The notes beneath the pieces were generated by a model, which saw nothing but the letters and a program-made list of their open reading frames with translations, ran no database searches and was not told the origin of the DNA. A DNA stretch of 64,000 bases. It comes from Planctomycetaceae bacterium (GTDB lineage: Bacteria; Planctomycetota; Planctomycetia; Planctomycetales; Planctomycetaceae). Positions 28,071 to 37,806 of the stretch are shown here, one piece after another (within the stretch, counting starts at the first letter, position 1; every line of letters begins with the position of its first letter). Where the stretch lies: assembly GCA_041398785.1 (NCBI GenBank), contig JAWKUA010000008.1, forward strand, positions 122,001 through 186,000. The letters run 5' to 3'. Both the position numbers and the translations under genes were made by a program.

Positions 28071-30558
28071 ATGCAACCACCATTGGATCGTCGCCGTCGC
28101 AATCTGCGCGTTCGGACAGTCGTTTGCCGCCGGACAGGCCGTTGACGGACAGCCGCTGGCCGCCAACGCCACGCGACTGCTGGAAGCGCTGGACTATCTG
28201 GGATCGCCGCTGCCGGCTGATCTGACGAAGACCCTGCGGGCCGCGATCGACCGCGACGACGCGAACGCCATCATCAAGACACTCGATCCACAGGTGCTGT
28301 TTCAGATTTCCATCAATCCGGAACTGCGGGTGAAGGTGGCTCGCGGTGACGGCGATCCCGTTCTGCAGCAGGCCGGCTACACCCCCGTTCTGGTGAAGGT
28401 GACAAACGAAGCCACCGTGACGCGCCGTTTGAGAATCGACAGTCCGCAATCCGGCCCGATCTACGCCGGAGCGGCGGAGGCTATTCTGAAGCGACAGGCA
28501 CAGACCGAACTGAACACGAACGAAAACTCGAATCGCCAGCGTCGATTTCTGAACGTCGAGATCTTTGACACGTCGCCGATGACTGACCGGCTGAGCGGCC
28601 TGAACGTCGAATACATGATCGCATTGATCTACAGCAGCGAAGCCGGCCAGCGCGAGGCAACGATCATTTTTGACATCGGTCAGGGGACGCAGGATCTGGG
28701 GTTTCGAAGTGAAGTCCCCGTGCTGTTCAGCGTGAAGCCGGCGATTCCGGTGAAGCTTCACATCGTCGACACGGACGGCACGCCAACCACCGGACGACTG
28801 GAATTCCGCGACAAGGACGGGCACGTCTATCCGCCTCAGGCGCGTCGGCTGGCACCCGACTTTTTCTTCCAGCCGCATATTTACCGAGCCTTTGGCGACG
28901 CTGTGCTGCTGCCACCCGGCGAGTTTCGATTGACCTCGGGTCGCGGTCCGGAGTACCTCGATCAGCAGCAAATCGTTCGAGTGACCGAAGGCGGCTCCGA
29001 GCCTGTCACCGTATCACTCAAGCGCTGGGTGAATCCGCGCGAATTCGGATTCTACAGCGGAGATCATCACATCCACGGAGCCGGCTGTTCGCACTACGAC
29101 AATCCGACGCAGGGCGTGACGCCGCAGGACATGTTCGCTCAGGTGAAGGGAGAAGGTCTGAATGTAGGCTGCGTTTTGACGTGGGGTCCGTGCTTCGACC
29201 ATCAGCGGAAGTTCTTTTCACCGGTTGCTGATACCGTCAGTGAACCGCTGACGGTGCTGAAGTACGACCTGGAAATCAGCGGCTTCGGGTCCGCCGCGCT
29301 GGGACATGTCTGCCTGTTGAACCTGGCCGACCAGACCTATCCCGGTTCGGAAGGCACCAGCACCAAAGGCTGGCCGACGTGGACGGTGCCCGTCATGAGA
29401 TGGGCGAAGGAACAGGGTGGAGTCACCGGGTATCCGCATTCGGCGCTCAGCGTTGATCCGAAACTGGCGGCGGCGTGGCTGATTTCCGAACGAGACACCA
29501 GCGGCGACGGAACCATCACCGAAGATGAAGCCCGCGGCCGTCTCTTCCCCGAAGGCTTCGGCGCAATCGACGAGGACGGCAACGGTTCGCTGACGTCCGA
29601 AGAACTTCAGCGCAGCGCCGATCGCGCGGCCGACATACTGCCGAATCTCGCGCCGCCTTCCATGAACGGCGGCGGTGCGATGGAAATCTTCGTCAGCACG
29701 GCCGAAGGAGTCTGCGACTTCATCAGCGCGATGGATACCGCCAGGATTCCCGAATGGAACACGTGGTATCATCTGCTGAACTGCGGATTTCCGCTGAAGC
29801 TCAGCGGAGAAACCGACTTCCCCTGTATGAGCAGCCGTCGAGTGGGTCAGGGACGGGTTTACGTTCAGCTCGGCGAATCGGAACAGGTCGACTTTACGGA
29901 ATGGTGTCGCGGCATCGAAGCCGGACGCAGCTATGTTTCGGACGGATTCGCTCACGCTCTGGACTTCACCGTCAACAATGTCGCGCCGGGCACAGGCGAC
30001 GTCGCCGTGGCTGGCCCTGCCACGGTCAAGATTTCGGCGAAGGTTGCGTTCGCTCCGGAACAGCCGAGAGCCGTTGCCTACGGTACGCTCGATCCGCCGA
30101 CCGGCCGGCGCATGGTGGGGGACACGATAAACCTGCACGCCCCGCGCGAAACCGGTACCGTGCAGGGTGGCGATCGGCTGGTGGAGATCATCGTGAATGG
30201 CGACGTCGCGGCATCGAAAGTGGTGGAAGCCGACGGCAACATCCATGACCTGTCGTTCGAAGTTCCCGTCGAACAAAGCAGTTGGATTGCTCTGAGGCAG
30301 TTTCCGCAGCTTCACACCAACCCGGTCAACGTGATCGTCGCGAACAAACCAATCCGAGCCTCCCGAGCCAGCGCGATCTGGTGTGCCGAATCCGTTCGCC
30401 TGCTGTGGCAGAATCGCCGCCGGTTTATTGTCGACGAAGAACGTCCGGCAGCCCGCGATTCGTACGTTCGCGCAGTCGGAGAATTCCTGGCACGAGCTTC
30501 ACAGGCAGGCGACTCCCGGCTGTCGGTACCAAAAGTGTCGATTGGTCCACTGGAATAG
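28071..30558 (+). CDS. CehA/McbA-type metallohydrolase with EF-hands; 5' end disturbed by an apparent frameshift
   Basis: The main frame is open from 28036 and reads HWIVAVAICAFGQSFAAGQ from 28081, a signal-peptide core, but has no ATG or GTG ahead of it. The only nearby ATG (28071) is in another frame; a one-base change between 28074 and 28081 would join them. The body (to ~830 residues in all) has a beta-rich N-terminal part, then FYSGDHHIHGAGCSHY (HxH metal site of the PHP-like CehA family), then a double EF-hand (DTSGDGTITEDEA and DEDGNGSLTSEE), and a C-terminal beta sandwich. A secreted hydrolase is likely; substrate unknown. A GTG at 28294 would cut off the signal peptide and is not credible. 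Confidence 0.75.
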
Positions 30559-30621
30559 GCCTCGAATCCTCAACAGCGCCGGGCTCACGGCTCGTCGCGA
30601 CGTTTCCTGGGCTGCGACCCG

Positions 30622-31542
30622 ATGACGGACGACAACTGGACAATTCTCGAGCCTGACATTGAATCGATTTTGTCGGCGAATCCGGAGCCGCTGGAATCGC
30701 TGGCGGCTGGTGACGTACCGGCGGTGGTAATTCGAAGTGCGTTCGCTGCTGATTCCTGCCGCGAGCTGGTTGGCAGGCTGGTTGATCGGGGATTGCTCTA
30801 CGACCCGGCTCAGCCGGTACCGGACCAGTTCGTCAGGGCCGCAATTCCCGAAGGATACTTCCGCGAAGGACGCAGCCAGGCTGCTGCGGCTGCCTGGGAC
30901 GCCGGTGCTGCCACGGATCGCCGCAGAATCGACATCGGGACAAGTCTGGGATACCGGGGCTCCGATCCGGAAGAATTCTTCGCTCACGCCCGTGACACGC
31001 ACGCATTGTTCGCCGATCTGTTTGCTGACGGCGACAATCCGATCCGAACGCTGTACGAATCTCTTCAGCGGCTATCCCCCGAAAAGCAGGTCACTACGGC
31101 GCGCGAACCGGATGGTCGCGAATACGGTCCCGCCATCATCCGAGCCCACTACGGCGGATACACGTATGCTCCGCACTTTGATTCCGTCCGTCTGCGTGAG
31201 AAGCGCGAAGGCTACGCGGTCCATGATTTCGAGCACCAGTTTGCCGGAGTGCTCGTGCTGCAGAACACCCAGGACGGTGACCGGTCGGCCCAGTGCGTTC
31301 TGCATCGATGTCTGTGGCAGCCGGACGTTGACCCGTACCTGCAAGCCGGCACGTTCCATGAATATGCTTCGCGGACGGGGATCGCGAATGTGCGTGTCGT
31401 GCTGGAACCCGGCGACCTGTACTTCTTCAACACGCGCTGTATTCACGAAGTGCCGGGTGTCGCCGGCCGACTGCCGCGAATCGTTGTGGCAACGTTTATC
31501 GGCTACAGCAGTGACAGGAACGACATCTTCGTGTGGTCGTAG
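30622..31542 (+). CDS. 2-oxoglutarate/Fe(II)-dependent oxygenase-like protein
   Basis: This 306-residue protein has the facial triad of Fe/2OG oxygenases: HFDSVR (His-x-Asp) near residue 192, and the distal His in NTRCIHEVPG near residue 273, followed by the 2OG-binding Arg in LPRIVVATFIGY. The segment RAHYGGYTYAPHFD is like that of prolyl-hydroxylase-type enzymes. Target (free amino acid, peptide or small molecule) is unknown. It is 63 bases downstream of the metallohydrolase gene in the same direction. Cytoplasmic, with no signal peptide. Confidence 0.8.
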   Translation: MTDDNWTILEPDIESILSANPEPLESLAAGDVPAVVIRSAFAADSCRELVGRLVDRGLLYDPAQPVPDQFVRAAIPEGYFREGRSQAAAAAWDAGAATDRRRIDIGTSLGYRGSDPEEFFAHARDTHALFADLFADGDNPIRTLYESLQRLSPEKQVTTAREPDGREYGPAIIRAHYGGYTYAPHFDSVRLREKREGYAVHDFEHQFAGVLVLQNTQDGDRSAQCVLHRCLWQPDVDPYLQAGTFHEYASRTGIANVRVVLEPGDLYFFNTRCIHEVPGVAGRLPRIVVATFIGYSSDRNDIFVWS

Positions 31543-31596
31543 GTGCTACGACGCTGCGCAGTCCGTTCGCCGTGGCGCGTCGCGCTGCAGACGTCA

Positions 31597-32166
31597 TCAC
31601 CGGAGCTGGCTGACCAACTGGTTGCGGGTCATTTCGATCAGCGCGGCCACCATCCTGACATTGTTGAAATACTTGTTGGCCTGAATTCGTGTCTGCCATT
31701 CCTTGCCGGACGGCTTGCCTTCCAGCGCATCAGCAATCAGGCCGATGCCCTCTTCCTCCATGGAGATCATGATGGCCGGAGTCTGCCTGTCGCCGAGAAC
31801 CTTCAGCATTTTTTCGGGCGGCGCTTCGGACAACAGCTCGTCACCGGTTTCTCGCAGGTAAGCGGCGATTGCAACGGCGCTGTCGTGAACAGACTCGGCG
31901 CCGCTCGATGAATCGCCGGCGTCGGGCGACCGGGTGACGTCTGCAGCGGTCGCGGCAACGGCTTCCGGTTCGGCCTGATGCTGCGACGGTGCCGAAGCCG
32001 GTGCTTCGGCCGCGGGCTGTTCGGCTTCGGCCAGGAACGCAGCCAGCGGAAGGCGATACTCCACTTCGCAGCCGTCCGGAAGTCGCCCTTTCGAATGCAG
32101 CTTTTCCACTTCCCTGCGCGTATAGGACTTCGTGCGTTTTCCATCCGGCATGATGATTCTGTACAC
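31597..32166 (-). CDS. Hypothetical protein
   Basis: This 189-residue protein starts at GTG, with AAGGA nine bases upstream. The N-terminal ~55 residues (MYRIIMPDGKRTKSYTRREVEKLHSKGRLPDG in part) look like a small GYF-like/DUF4339-type folded unit. An Ala/Glu/Pro-rich linker (~55-110) follows, then a helical C-terminal domain (KMLKVLGDRQTPAIMISMEEEGIGLIADALEG). I do not recognise the family. No signal peptide. It is convergent with the oxygenase gene. Confidence 0.55.
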   Translation of the reverse strand: MYRIIMPDGKRTKSYTRREVEKLHSKGRLPDGCEVEYRLPLAAFLAEAEQPAAEAPASAPSQHQAEPEAVAATAADVTRSPDAGDSSSGAESVHDSAVAIAAYLRETGDELLSEAPPEKMLKVLGDRQTPAIMISMEEEGIGLIADALEGKPSGKEWQTRIQANKYFNNVRMVAALIEMTRNQLVSQLR

Positions 32167-32388
32167 GACGCTCTATCCTTGTCTTGAGATCCCGGGCGTG
32201 CGGATTCTCCACGGCGATCAGAAGTGGGGTCGGCTGTTCACGATACCAGTGGGCCGCAGAATCCCATAGCAGAATCCTCAGGCCACCCGGTGGCAACGTC
32301 TATCTGACGGCAACGTTCCGGGAACGAAGGCTGGCGGCCGGTCACTCGGAACTTTCGGCATTTTTCAGACAGCCGCGCAAACCGAAAC

Positions 32389-32418
32389 GGGCGTCGCAGT
32401 TCAGGAACCGCGACGCCC
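32389..32418 (-). terminator. Terminator-like hairpin downstream of the secreted 32.5-33.2 kb gene
   Basis: Arms of 13 bases (GGGCGTCGCAGTT and AACCGCGACGCCC, one mismatch) with a four-base loop. On the minus strand the hairpin is followed by GTTTCGGTTTG, a moderately T-rich tail. It would end the transcript of the gene at 32513. The rest of 32167-32512 shows no gene. Confidence 0.5.
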
Positions 32419-32512
32419 GCGTGCTGAAGCGGGTTCATCCGCTTACTGACACAATTGTTCCGGCGGCGACCTGGCCTCGGGCGGCTGGTCGAACCGCTTC
32501 CGATAGTGACTT

Positions 32513-33244
32513 TCAGTCGTGATATTCGACGTCGATATGCCCGTCGCAGGACCGAATTTCCACTTCGTAGTCGCCATAGTCCAGTTCCACCATGGTTCGG
32601 CAGGGTGAGACTTTCAGCTTCTGAAGCGGACAAGGCGGCACGAACACCTGGACATAAACAAGGCTTTCCACGCAGCCCGGACTTCCGAACGGCCCAAGAT
32701 GCGGATTGCGGACGGCCACAGTCACAGGCACCGCTCCTGGAGCGATCTCCTGGGCATTGAAGACGACCACATGGCGTTCCAGAGGCACCGGGCATGTCAC
32801 GATGCAGCCGATTTCATGGACCGGAGCGGGCGCGGGAACCACGGGGTATGTCGGTACCGGCGGCACGGTGTACACCGGAGCCGGAACCGGGGCCGGAGGA
32901 ACGATCGGAAACGTGCCGCCAATCTGCAGTGAAACAGTCGTTCGGCTGCGGTTTCCAATGGTGATCGGGCGGCGATAAGCCGTCTGGCCGCGCCCGAAGT
33001 TTCTGCTGCCCGCGGACCAGTGAGCGCCACCTGCGTGGTGGGATGCAGCGGCGTGGATGGCTGGGTTGCCGTGCCCTCGGTGACCAACGGATTCCACGAC
33101 CACGGGACCGCGAACCTGGCGGTGTGGGCGTGACGGACCGCGGACGGCCTTCAGAAAATCAACAATATCATTCGCTTCCACCGACATCGGTGACGAAGCG
33201 ATTACAGCCAGCAGAGTCGATGCGAGAAAGAGAGAGCGGGTCAT
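32513..33244 (-). CDS. Secreted Pro-rich hypothetical protein
   Basis: This 243-residue protein has a signal peptide (SLFLASTLLAVIASSPMSVEA). The mature N-terminal half is basic, His/Gly-rich. A Pro/Val-rich middle (PPAPVPAPVYTVPPVP) follows, then a C-terminal beta domain with five cysteines (IGCIVTCPVPL, GCVESLVYVQVFVPPCPLQKLKVSPC). This composition is seen in planctomycete surface or cell-wall proteins, but I know no function. AGGA precedes the ATG by eight bases. Confidence 0.65.
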   Translation of the reverse strand: MTRSLFLASTLLAVIASSPMSVEANDIVDFLKAVRGPSRPHRQVRGPVVVESVGHRGHGNPAIHAAASHHAGGAHWSAGSRNFGRGQTAYRRPITIGNRSRTTVSLQIGGTFPIVPPAPVPAPVYTVPPVPTYPVVPAPAPVHEIGCIVTCPVPLERHVVVFNAQEIAPGAVPVTVAVRNPHLGPFGSPGCVESLVYVQVFVPPCPLQKLKVSPCRTMVELDYGDYEVEIRSCDGHIDVEYHD

Positions 33245-33299
33245 CGTGATCGTCCTTTATTCGTCGTGAGTCGGAGGGAACGGGTTGAGAAGTCCGTTT

Positions 33300-33323
33300 G
33301 ACACCACATCGTTCGGTGGTGTC
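33300..33323. other. Hairpin in a divergent intergenic region
   Basis: GACACCAC and GTGGTGTC form a perfect 8-bp stem with an eight-base loop, within 33245-33635 between two divergent genes. An AT-rich patch at 33367-33392 may hold the promoters. Otherwise nothing is seen in this interval. Confidence 0.4.
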
Positions 33324-33635
33324 GGCATGTGGAGATTCAATTTCTGTACCAACAGCGACACCAACAACAATAAAGTCCTAAATATAAACGACTTGCGAAC
33401 ATCATTGAATCACTCGGGATTGCCGCAAGGCGTCATCAGAACGATGTCACTGCTGTCGTCGTGACAACACGTCGCCGGTGATTTCAGCCCATTGATCAGC
33501 GGAATCCGCCGTTCGCGGGAACACGCGAAGTCACCGTCGGCAACGGGTCTTGCGGAGACAGGGGAAGTCGAAGATGCTTTGAGACGACCGCGCGAACAAC
33601 CTGCCGTTCGCGAATCTCGATCGAGGCACCAGTAC

Positions 33636-34736
33636 ATGCTCGCGTCTGCCATTCAGTTTCCGGGCCGCCTGCGACAGCGCCTGCGACGGCGCAGCAAGCC
33701 GGGAGCGGTTCCGGGGACGATCCTTCCGGGCCCCACCGCGACGGCTCCCGTCGTGCGGCTGACACGATACGGGACTTCCGAGTACCACGACGAGACCATC
33801 GAAGATCTCGATTCGATTCCGCCCCGGCTGAATCAGTCGCCTGTGACCTGGGTGGATGTCGACGGTCTTGGTGACGCCCGCGTGACGACTCGAATCGGCG
33901 AGATATTCGGGCTGCATCCGCTGGCCCTGGAAGACGTGACCAACGTCCATCAGCGTCCGAAGGTCGAAATGTATGGCAGCTATCTGTTTCTGGTGGCTCG
34001 GGCCTATCGAAGCGGGGAGTCGCTGGAGAGCGAGCAGATCTCCATGTTCCTGGGATCGAACTTCGTCGTCACGTTTCAGGAAAGCGGGACGGATTGTTTT
34101 GCCGCTGTTCGAAAAAGACTGGAAGCGTCCACCGGACGAATCCGCCAATGCGGAGCCGACTACCTGCTGTACAGTCTGCTGGACGGAGTCATCGACCACT
34201 ACTTTCCCGTGCTGGAGCAATACGGTGAACGGCTTGACGCGCTGGATGAACGGATCGCCGTGCGCCAGGAACGATTCATGATTCACCAGATCCACACGCT
34301 GCGCAGCGAACTGCTGTCGGTGCGGCGGTCCATCTGGCCGCTGCGGGAGGCCGTGAACGCGCTGATTCGCGATTCGGGGCAACTGGTGTCGGATGAGACG
34401 GACATCTACCTGCGCGACTGCTACGACCACACAGTTCAGATCATCGATGTCATCGAAACGGACCGGGAAACCTGCGCCGACCTTCGAGACTTTTATCTGA
34501 CCGTTGTCGGCAACCGCATGAACGAAATCATGAAGGTGCTGACGGTGATCGCCACGCTGTTCATGCCGCTGAGTTTCATCGCCGGCCTGTACGGGATGAA
34601 CTTCGACACGAACGTCTCGCCGTGGAACATGCCCGAGCTGCGCTGGGCGCTGGGTTATCCGTTCGCGCTGGCATTGATGGCGGGAACGGCTCTGGGGCTG
34701 CTGGCGTATTTCTGGAAGCGAGGCTGGCTTTCGTAG
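33636..34736 (+). CDS. corA: CorA-family magnesium/cobalt transporter
   Basis: This 366-residue protein has a large N-terminal cytoplasmic funnel domain (VVRLTRYGTSEY to ~300) and a C-terminal two-helix membrane segment (VLTVIATLFMPLSFIAGLYGMNF and FALALMAGTALGLLAYFW). The invariant pore motif YGMNF ends helix 1, and a basic KRGWLS tail closes the protein, as in CorA. It moves Mg2+ (or Co2+/Ni2+) as a pentamer in the inner membrane. An upstream in-frame start at 33492 would add a low-complexity stretch; the GAGG at 33623-33626 favours the ATG at 33636. Confidence 0.95.
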   Translation: MLASAIQFPGRLRQRLRRRSKPGAVPGTILPGPTATAPVVRLTRYGTSEYHDETIEDLDSIPPRLNQSPVTWVDVDGLGDARVTTRIGEIFGLHPLALEDVTNVHQRPKVEMYGSYLFLVARAYRSGESLESEQISMFLGSNFVVTFQESGTDCFAAVRKRLEASTGRIRQCGADYLLYSLLDGVIDHYFPVLEQYGERLDALDERIAVRQERFMIHQIHTLRSELLSVRRSIWPLREAVNALIRDSGQLVSDETDIYLRDCYDHTVQIIDVIETDRETCADLRDFYLTVVGNRMNEIMKVLTVIATLFMPLSFIAGLYGMNFDTNVSPWNMPELRWALGYPFALALMAGTALGLLAYFWKRGWLS

Positions 34737-34764
34737 CCGGACGGTCTGCACCGCATCGCAGGAC

Positions 34765-35430
34765 TCAGATTGCCGGCAGGCTGCGGTCCATGTCCGGTTC
34801 GAGCGCTGCGATATCCCGGATTTCCAGGAACTGTCCGTGATCCGGGTCGTACGCGAACACCTGGCCGGATTCGAATTGATAAACCCAGCCGTGCAGGTTC
34901 AGGCTGCGTCGCGAAATTGCCGCCGCCACGGCGGGGTGAGTTCGCAGGTTTTCCAGTTGAACCAGGACGTTTTCCTCAACGGTCAGCGTCAACCTGCGTT
35001 CGTCGCCTTTCACATGGCCGTAGTTTTCCAGAACGATGCGTCGAGTCGCTTCGGCATGGGACAGAATCGCCTTCACCGCCGGCAGATTTGCCAGTTGATC
35101 CTGGTTCAGCAGCCCGGACATTGCGCCGCAGTGCGAATGCCCGCAAACGACAATGTCCTTCACTTTCAGGACGCTGACTGCGTATTCGATCGTGGCCGCT
35201 TCGCCGCCATGAACGGCCCCGTACGGTGGAATGATGTTGCCGGCGGTCCGCAGAATGAACAGCTCACCGGGCCGTGTCTGGGTCAGCAGATTCGGATTGA
35301 TGCGCGAATCCGAACAGGTCACGAACAGCGCCAGGGGCTGCTGACCTTCCGCCAGCGTTTCGAACAGTGTCGCATTCTGACTGAAATGCTGGCGCTGAAA
35401 CGCATGGATACCTTCAACCAGTTTCTGCAT
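34765..35430 (-). CDS. Beta-class carbonic anhydrase
   Basis: This 221-residue enzyme has all beta-class zinc and catalytic residues: Cys39, Asp41 and Arg43 in TCSDSR, and His98 and Cys101 in CGHSHCG. It interconverts CO2 and bicarbonate in the cytoplasm. It is convergent with corA and is followed upstream by the EIIA gene in the same direction (109-base gap). Its position beside a Dab pump, a SulP transporter and their regulators suggests a shared inorganic-carbon role. A carboxysomal partner is not seen. Confidence 0.95.
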   Translation of the reverse strand: MQKLVEGIHAFQRQHFSQNATLFETLAEGQQPLALFVTCSDSRINPNLLTQTRPGELFILRTAGNIIPPYGAVHGGEAATIEYAVSVLKVKDIVVCGHSHCGAMSGLLNQDQLANLPAVKAILSHAEATRRIVLENYGHVKGDERRLTLTVEENVLVQLENLRTHPAVAAAISRRSLNLHGWVYQFESGQVFAYDPDHGQFLEIRDIAALEPDMDRSLPAI

Positions 35431-35539
35431 GATCGCGGACCGGATGCTTTAACGGACAATCGGACGGCGGGACAGACTCCCGGCCGATGCAGTCTAGCAC
35501 CACAGACCCTGCAGGCCAGCGCGCCCGGCGGTTGGCCGA

Positions 35540-36085
35540 TCAGGACTGGTCGTCGAGATCCGTCAGGTAGGCGTAGATGTCCCGCGGCTGCATCTGATGG
35601 TTCAGCCGCATGTTGACCGCCTTGTCCTTCATCAGGCTGACGAGTCGGCTGAGCAGTTGCTGATGCTGTTCGCGATCATCCCACGGTGACAGCGTCAGGA
35701 ACACCAGCTTTGTGGGTTCACCATCCAGGGAACCGAAATGGATGCCGTCCGGTGCCACGCCGATCGCGCCAGCGAAGTGAGTGACGTCTCGCGTTCGGAG
35801 GTGAGGAAACGCCAGGCCTCTGCCGATAGCGGATGACGTATGCCTTTCCCTTTCGATCAGGTCCCTGACGAGCTTTTCGGCATGAATCCGGTCAATCCGC
35901 TGCTCGCGCGCAAGGATCTGGATGAGCAGGCTGATGGCGGAAGATTTCCCGGTCGCCGGTCGAATGATCTCGATGCAGTTCTCGTGAAAGACATCGGTCA
36001 GTGACAACTCCGATGGGGATTTCGCCGGGCCGGGATCGTCTGCTGCCGAAGCCGTGTCGTCTGAAAGCGTGAAGCCTGTCATCAT
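35540..36085 (-). CDS. EIIA(Ntr)/EIIA(Fru)-like PTS regulatory protein
   Basis: This 181-residue protein carries an EIIA type-2 domain (residues ~28-178), with the phosphorylated His95 in LAFPHLRT and family blocks SSAIGRGLAFPH and KLVFLTLSPWDDREQHQQLLSRL. Such proteins usually regulate other proteins in response to PTS phosphorylation rather than carry sugar. The frame runs back to a TTG at 36133, but that codon lies inside a predicted sigma-54 promoter, between its -12 element and the +1. The ATG at 36085, with GAGG eight bases before it, is the logical start. Expression probably depends on sigma-54. Confidence 0.85.
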   Translation of the reverse strand: MMTGFTLSDDTASAADDPGPAKSPSELSLTDVFHENCIEIIRPATGKSSAISLLIQILAREQRIDRIHAEKLVRDLIERERHTSSAIGRGLAFPHLRTRDVTHFAGAIGVAPDGIHFGSLDGEPTKLVFLTLSPWDDREQHQQLLSRLVSLMKDKAVNMRLNHQMQPRDIYAYLTDLDDQS

Positions 36086-36136
36086 TGGAAACCTCGCGGC
36101 AGCCCCAGGGATCGAAGCAAGTTCATTTTTCAAAAC

Positions 36137-36151
36137 GCAAGACGTGTGCCA
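36137..36151 (-). promoter_or_regulatory. Sigma-54 (-24/-12) promoter of the EIIA gene
   Basis: The minus strand reads TGGCACACGTCTTGC against the consensus TGGCACG-N4-TTGCW, with GG and GC separated by the required ten bases. Predicted start of transcription is near 36125, 40 bases ahead of the ATG at 36085. Confidence 0.75.
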
Positions 36152-36333
36152 ATGGCGGACGAGGTTGCGGATTTGCCGGTCGCTCGCAGCGACGCGTGCC
36201 GTTGTCGTCGCCGACTCTGTTTGCGGTTCTCCGGATTCCGCCTGTTGACTGAGTCACAAGTGTCGGAGCAGATACCGGTAACCGCCGGCACAAGTGCAGT
36301 TCAGGATGCCGTTGCCCGTTGCCTGGTGGCGAG

Positions 36334-36370
36334 TGCAGGTTTCAGCATCCGCCGTGCAAATCTTTGCACC
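36334..36370. promoter_or_regulatory. Paired palindromic activator sites (upstream activating sequence)
   Basis: GTGCAGGTTTCAGCAT (36334-36349) and the perfect palindrome GTGCAAATCTTTGCAC (36355-36370) begin 21 bp apart. They lie about 210-240 bp upstream of the predicted EIIA transcription start, an NtrC-family enhancer distance. The same arrangement recurs at 45045 and 48847. A further TGCA at 36295 is in near-helical phase. Confidence 0.65.
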
Positions 36371-36413
36371 GAATCGAAGTCAATGTGGTACAGCGCGGCG
36401 ACTGACATCGAAC

Positions 36414-37772
36414 TCAGTGCAGCCCGTACCGGCTCATCTTGTAGTGCAGGGTTCGTACGCTGATGCCGAGCGCTTTTGCGGTCTGTTCGCGACGGAAATC
36501 CGACACGGCGAGAGCGGCCTGGATGGCATCCCGTTCCGCTTTTTCCGTGACCTCCACCAGCGGGGCGACGACGGTGGCGGAGACCGGCTGCAGCGGGTTC
36601 AGTTCGGCGGGCAGATTCCTGGCCCGAATCACGTCGTCCGCCACGGTCACCACCAGCCGCTCCATCACATTGCGAAGTTGTCGGACATTTCCAGGCCAGT
36701 TGGCGGCTGTCAGCACCTGAACCGCATCGTCGGCAAGTTGCTTCGGCGGACGACAGTGCCGCTTGCAGAAGTGGTTCAGGAAGTGTTCGACCAGCAGCGG
36801 GATATCTTCACGCCGCTCGCGAAGTGCGGGTACCTGAATCGGGACGACATTCAGGCGGTAGTAGAGATCTTCGCGGAATGTGCCGGCTTCGATCATCGGC
36901 AGGATTTCGCGGTTCGTCGCCGACACGATGCGCGCGTCGGACGACAGCACTTCTTCACCGCCGACGCGATTGAACCGGCCGGATTCCAGCACTCGCAGCA
37001 GGTCGACCTGGCTCTTGACGGGGATTTCCGTGACTTCATCCAGAAACAGCGTGCCTCCGCGGGACTGTTCGAAGCAGCCGGGCTTCTGTCGCGACGCACC
37101 GGTGAAGGAACCTTTTTCGTGGCCGAACAGTTCGCTTTCCAGCAGCGTTTCGGGCAGCGCTCCCATGTTGACGGCGATAAAGGGGCCGCAGCTTCGGTTG
37201 CTCAGGTCATGCAGGGCTCGGGCGATCAGTTCCTTGCCGGTGCCGCTTTCGCCGCGGATGAAGACCGTGGCGTCGGTATCGGCGACCTGCCGGATCTGCT
37301 CGAACACATTCTGCATGACGGCGCTGTTGCCGATGATGCCGGAGATCTGTCCCGCGTCCGCCAGGCGGTCCCTGAGTTCGCGGTTCTCCGCCTGTAGCCG
37401 ATGATGATCCAGCGCGCGATGGACCTGCTGACGAATCAGATTCAGGTCGACCGGCTTCATGATGAAGTCAAATGCTCCGCGGCGCATGGCGTCGACAGCG
37501 GTTTCGACGGTGCCGTGCGCGGTGATCACAATTGCGGTTGTCTCCGGCCTGCGCTGCAGCAGCAGCGACACCAGATCCAGTCCGTCCCGGTCGCCCGGCA
37601 GGCGAACGTCGGCGATCACAAGCTGAAAGTTGCCGGCATCGAACTTTTCCAGGGCGTCATGGACGTCGCGGGCCGTTTCGATGTGATCCGCTTCCTTCGC
37701 CAGACCCTTCGCCAGGCCGGACCGGATGTTCGGTTCGTCGTCGACAATCAGAATGTGAAACTCGTCGTTCAT
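36414..37772 (-). CDS. NtrC-type sigma-54-dependent response regulator
   Basis: This 452-residue protein has a receiver domain (residues 5-~118, phosphoacceptor Asp55 in VIADVRLPG, conserved Lys in FIMKPVD). A AAA+ sigma-54 activation domain (~135-370) follows, with Walker A GESGTGKE, GSFTGA (variant of the GAFTGA sigma-54 contact loop) and GGTLFLDEV. A Fis-like helix-turn-helix closes it (QTAKALGISVRTLHYKMSRYGL). It is 34 bases downstream of the kinase gene below, so they form a cognate pair. It is the obvious candidate to act at the sigma-54 promoters and paired palindromes of this region. An upstream frame extension is not needed. Confidence 0.95.
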   Translation of the reverse strand: MNDEFHILIVDDEPNIRSGLAKGLAKEADHIETARDVHDALEKFDAGNFQLVIADVRLPGDRDGLDLVSLLLQRRPETTAIVITAHGTVETAVDAMRRGAFDFIMKPVDLNLIRQQVHRALDHHRLQAENRELRDRLADAGQISGIIGNSAVMQNVFEQIRQVADTDATVFIRGESGTGKELIARALHDLSNRSCGPFIAVNMGALPETLLESELFGHEKGSFTGASRQKPGCFEQSRGGTLFLDEVTEIPVKSQVDLLRVLESGRFNRVGGEEVLSSDARIVSATNREILPMIEAGTFREDLYYRLNVVPIQVPALRERREDIPLLVEHFLNHFCKRHCRPPKQLADDAVQVLTAANWPGNVRQLRNVMERLVVTVADDVIRARNLPAELNPLQPVSATVVAPLVEVTEKAERDAIQAALAVSDFRREQTAKALGISVRTLHYKMSRYGLH

Positions 37773-37806
37773 GGGCAATCGCTGAACGCATTCCGGCGGC
37801 GGACAG

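Noticed and set aside
33367..33392. AT-rich patch as a sigma-70 promoter
   Set aside because: No clear -35/-10 pair at proper spacing on either strand.
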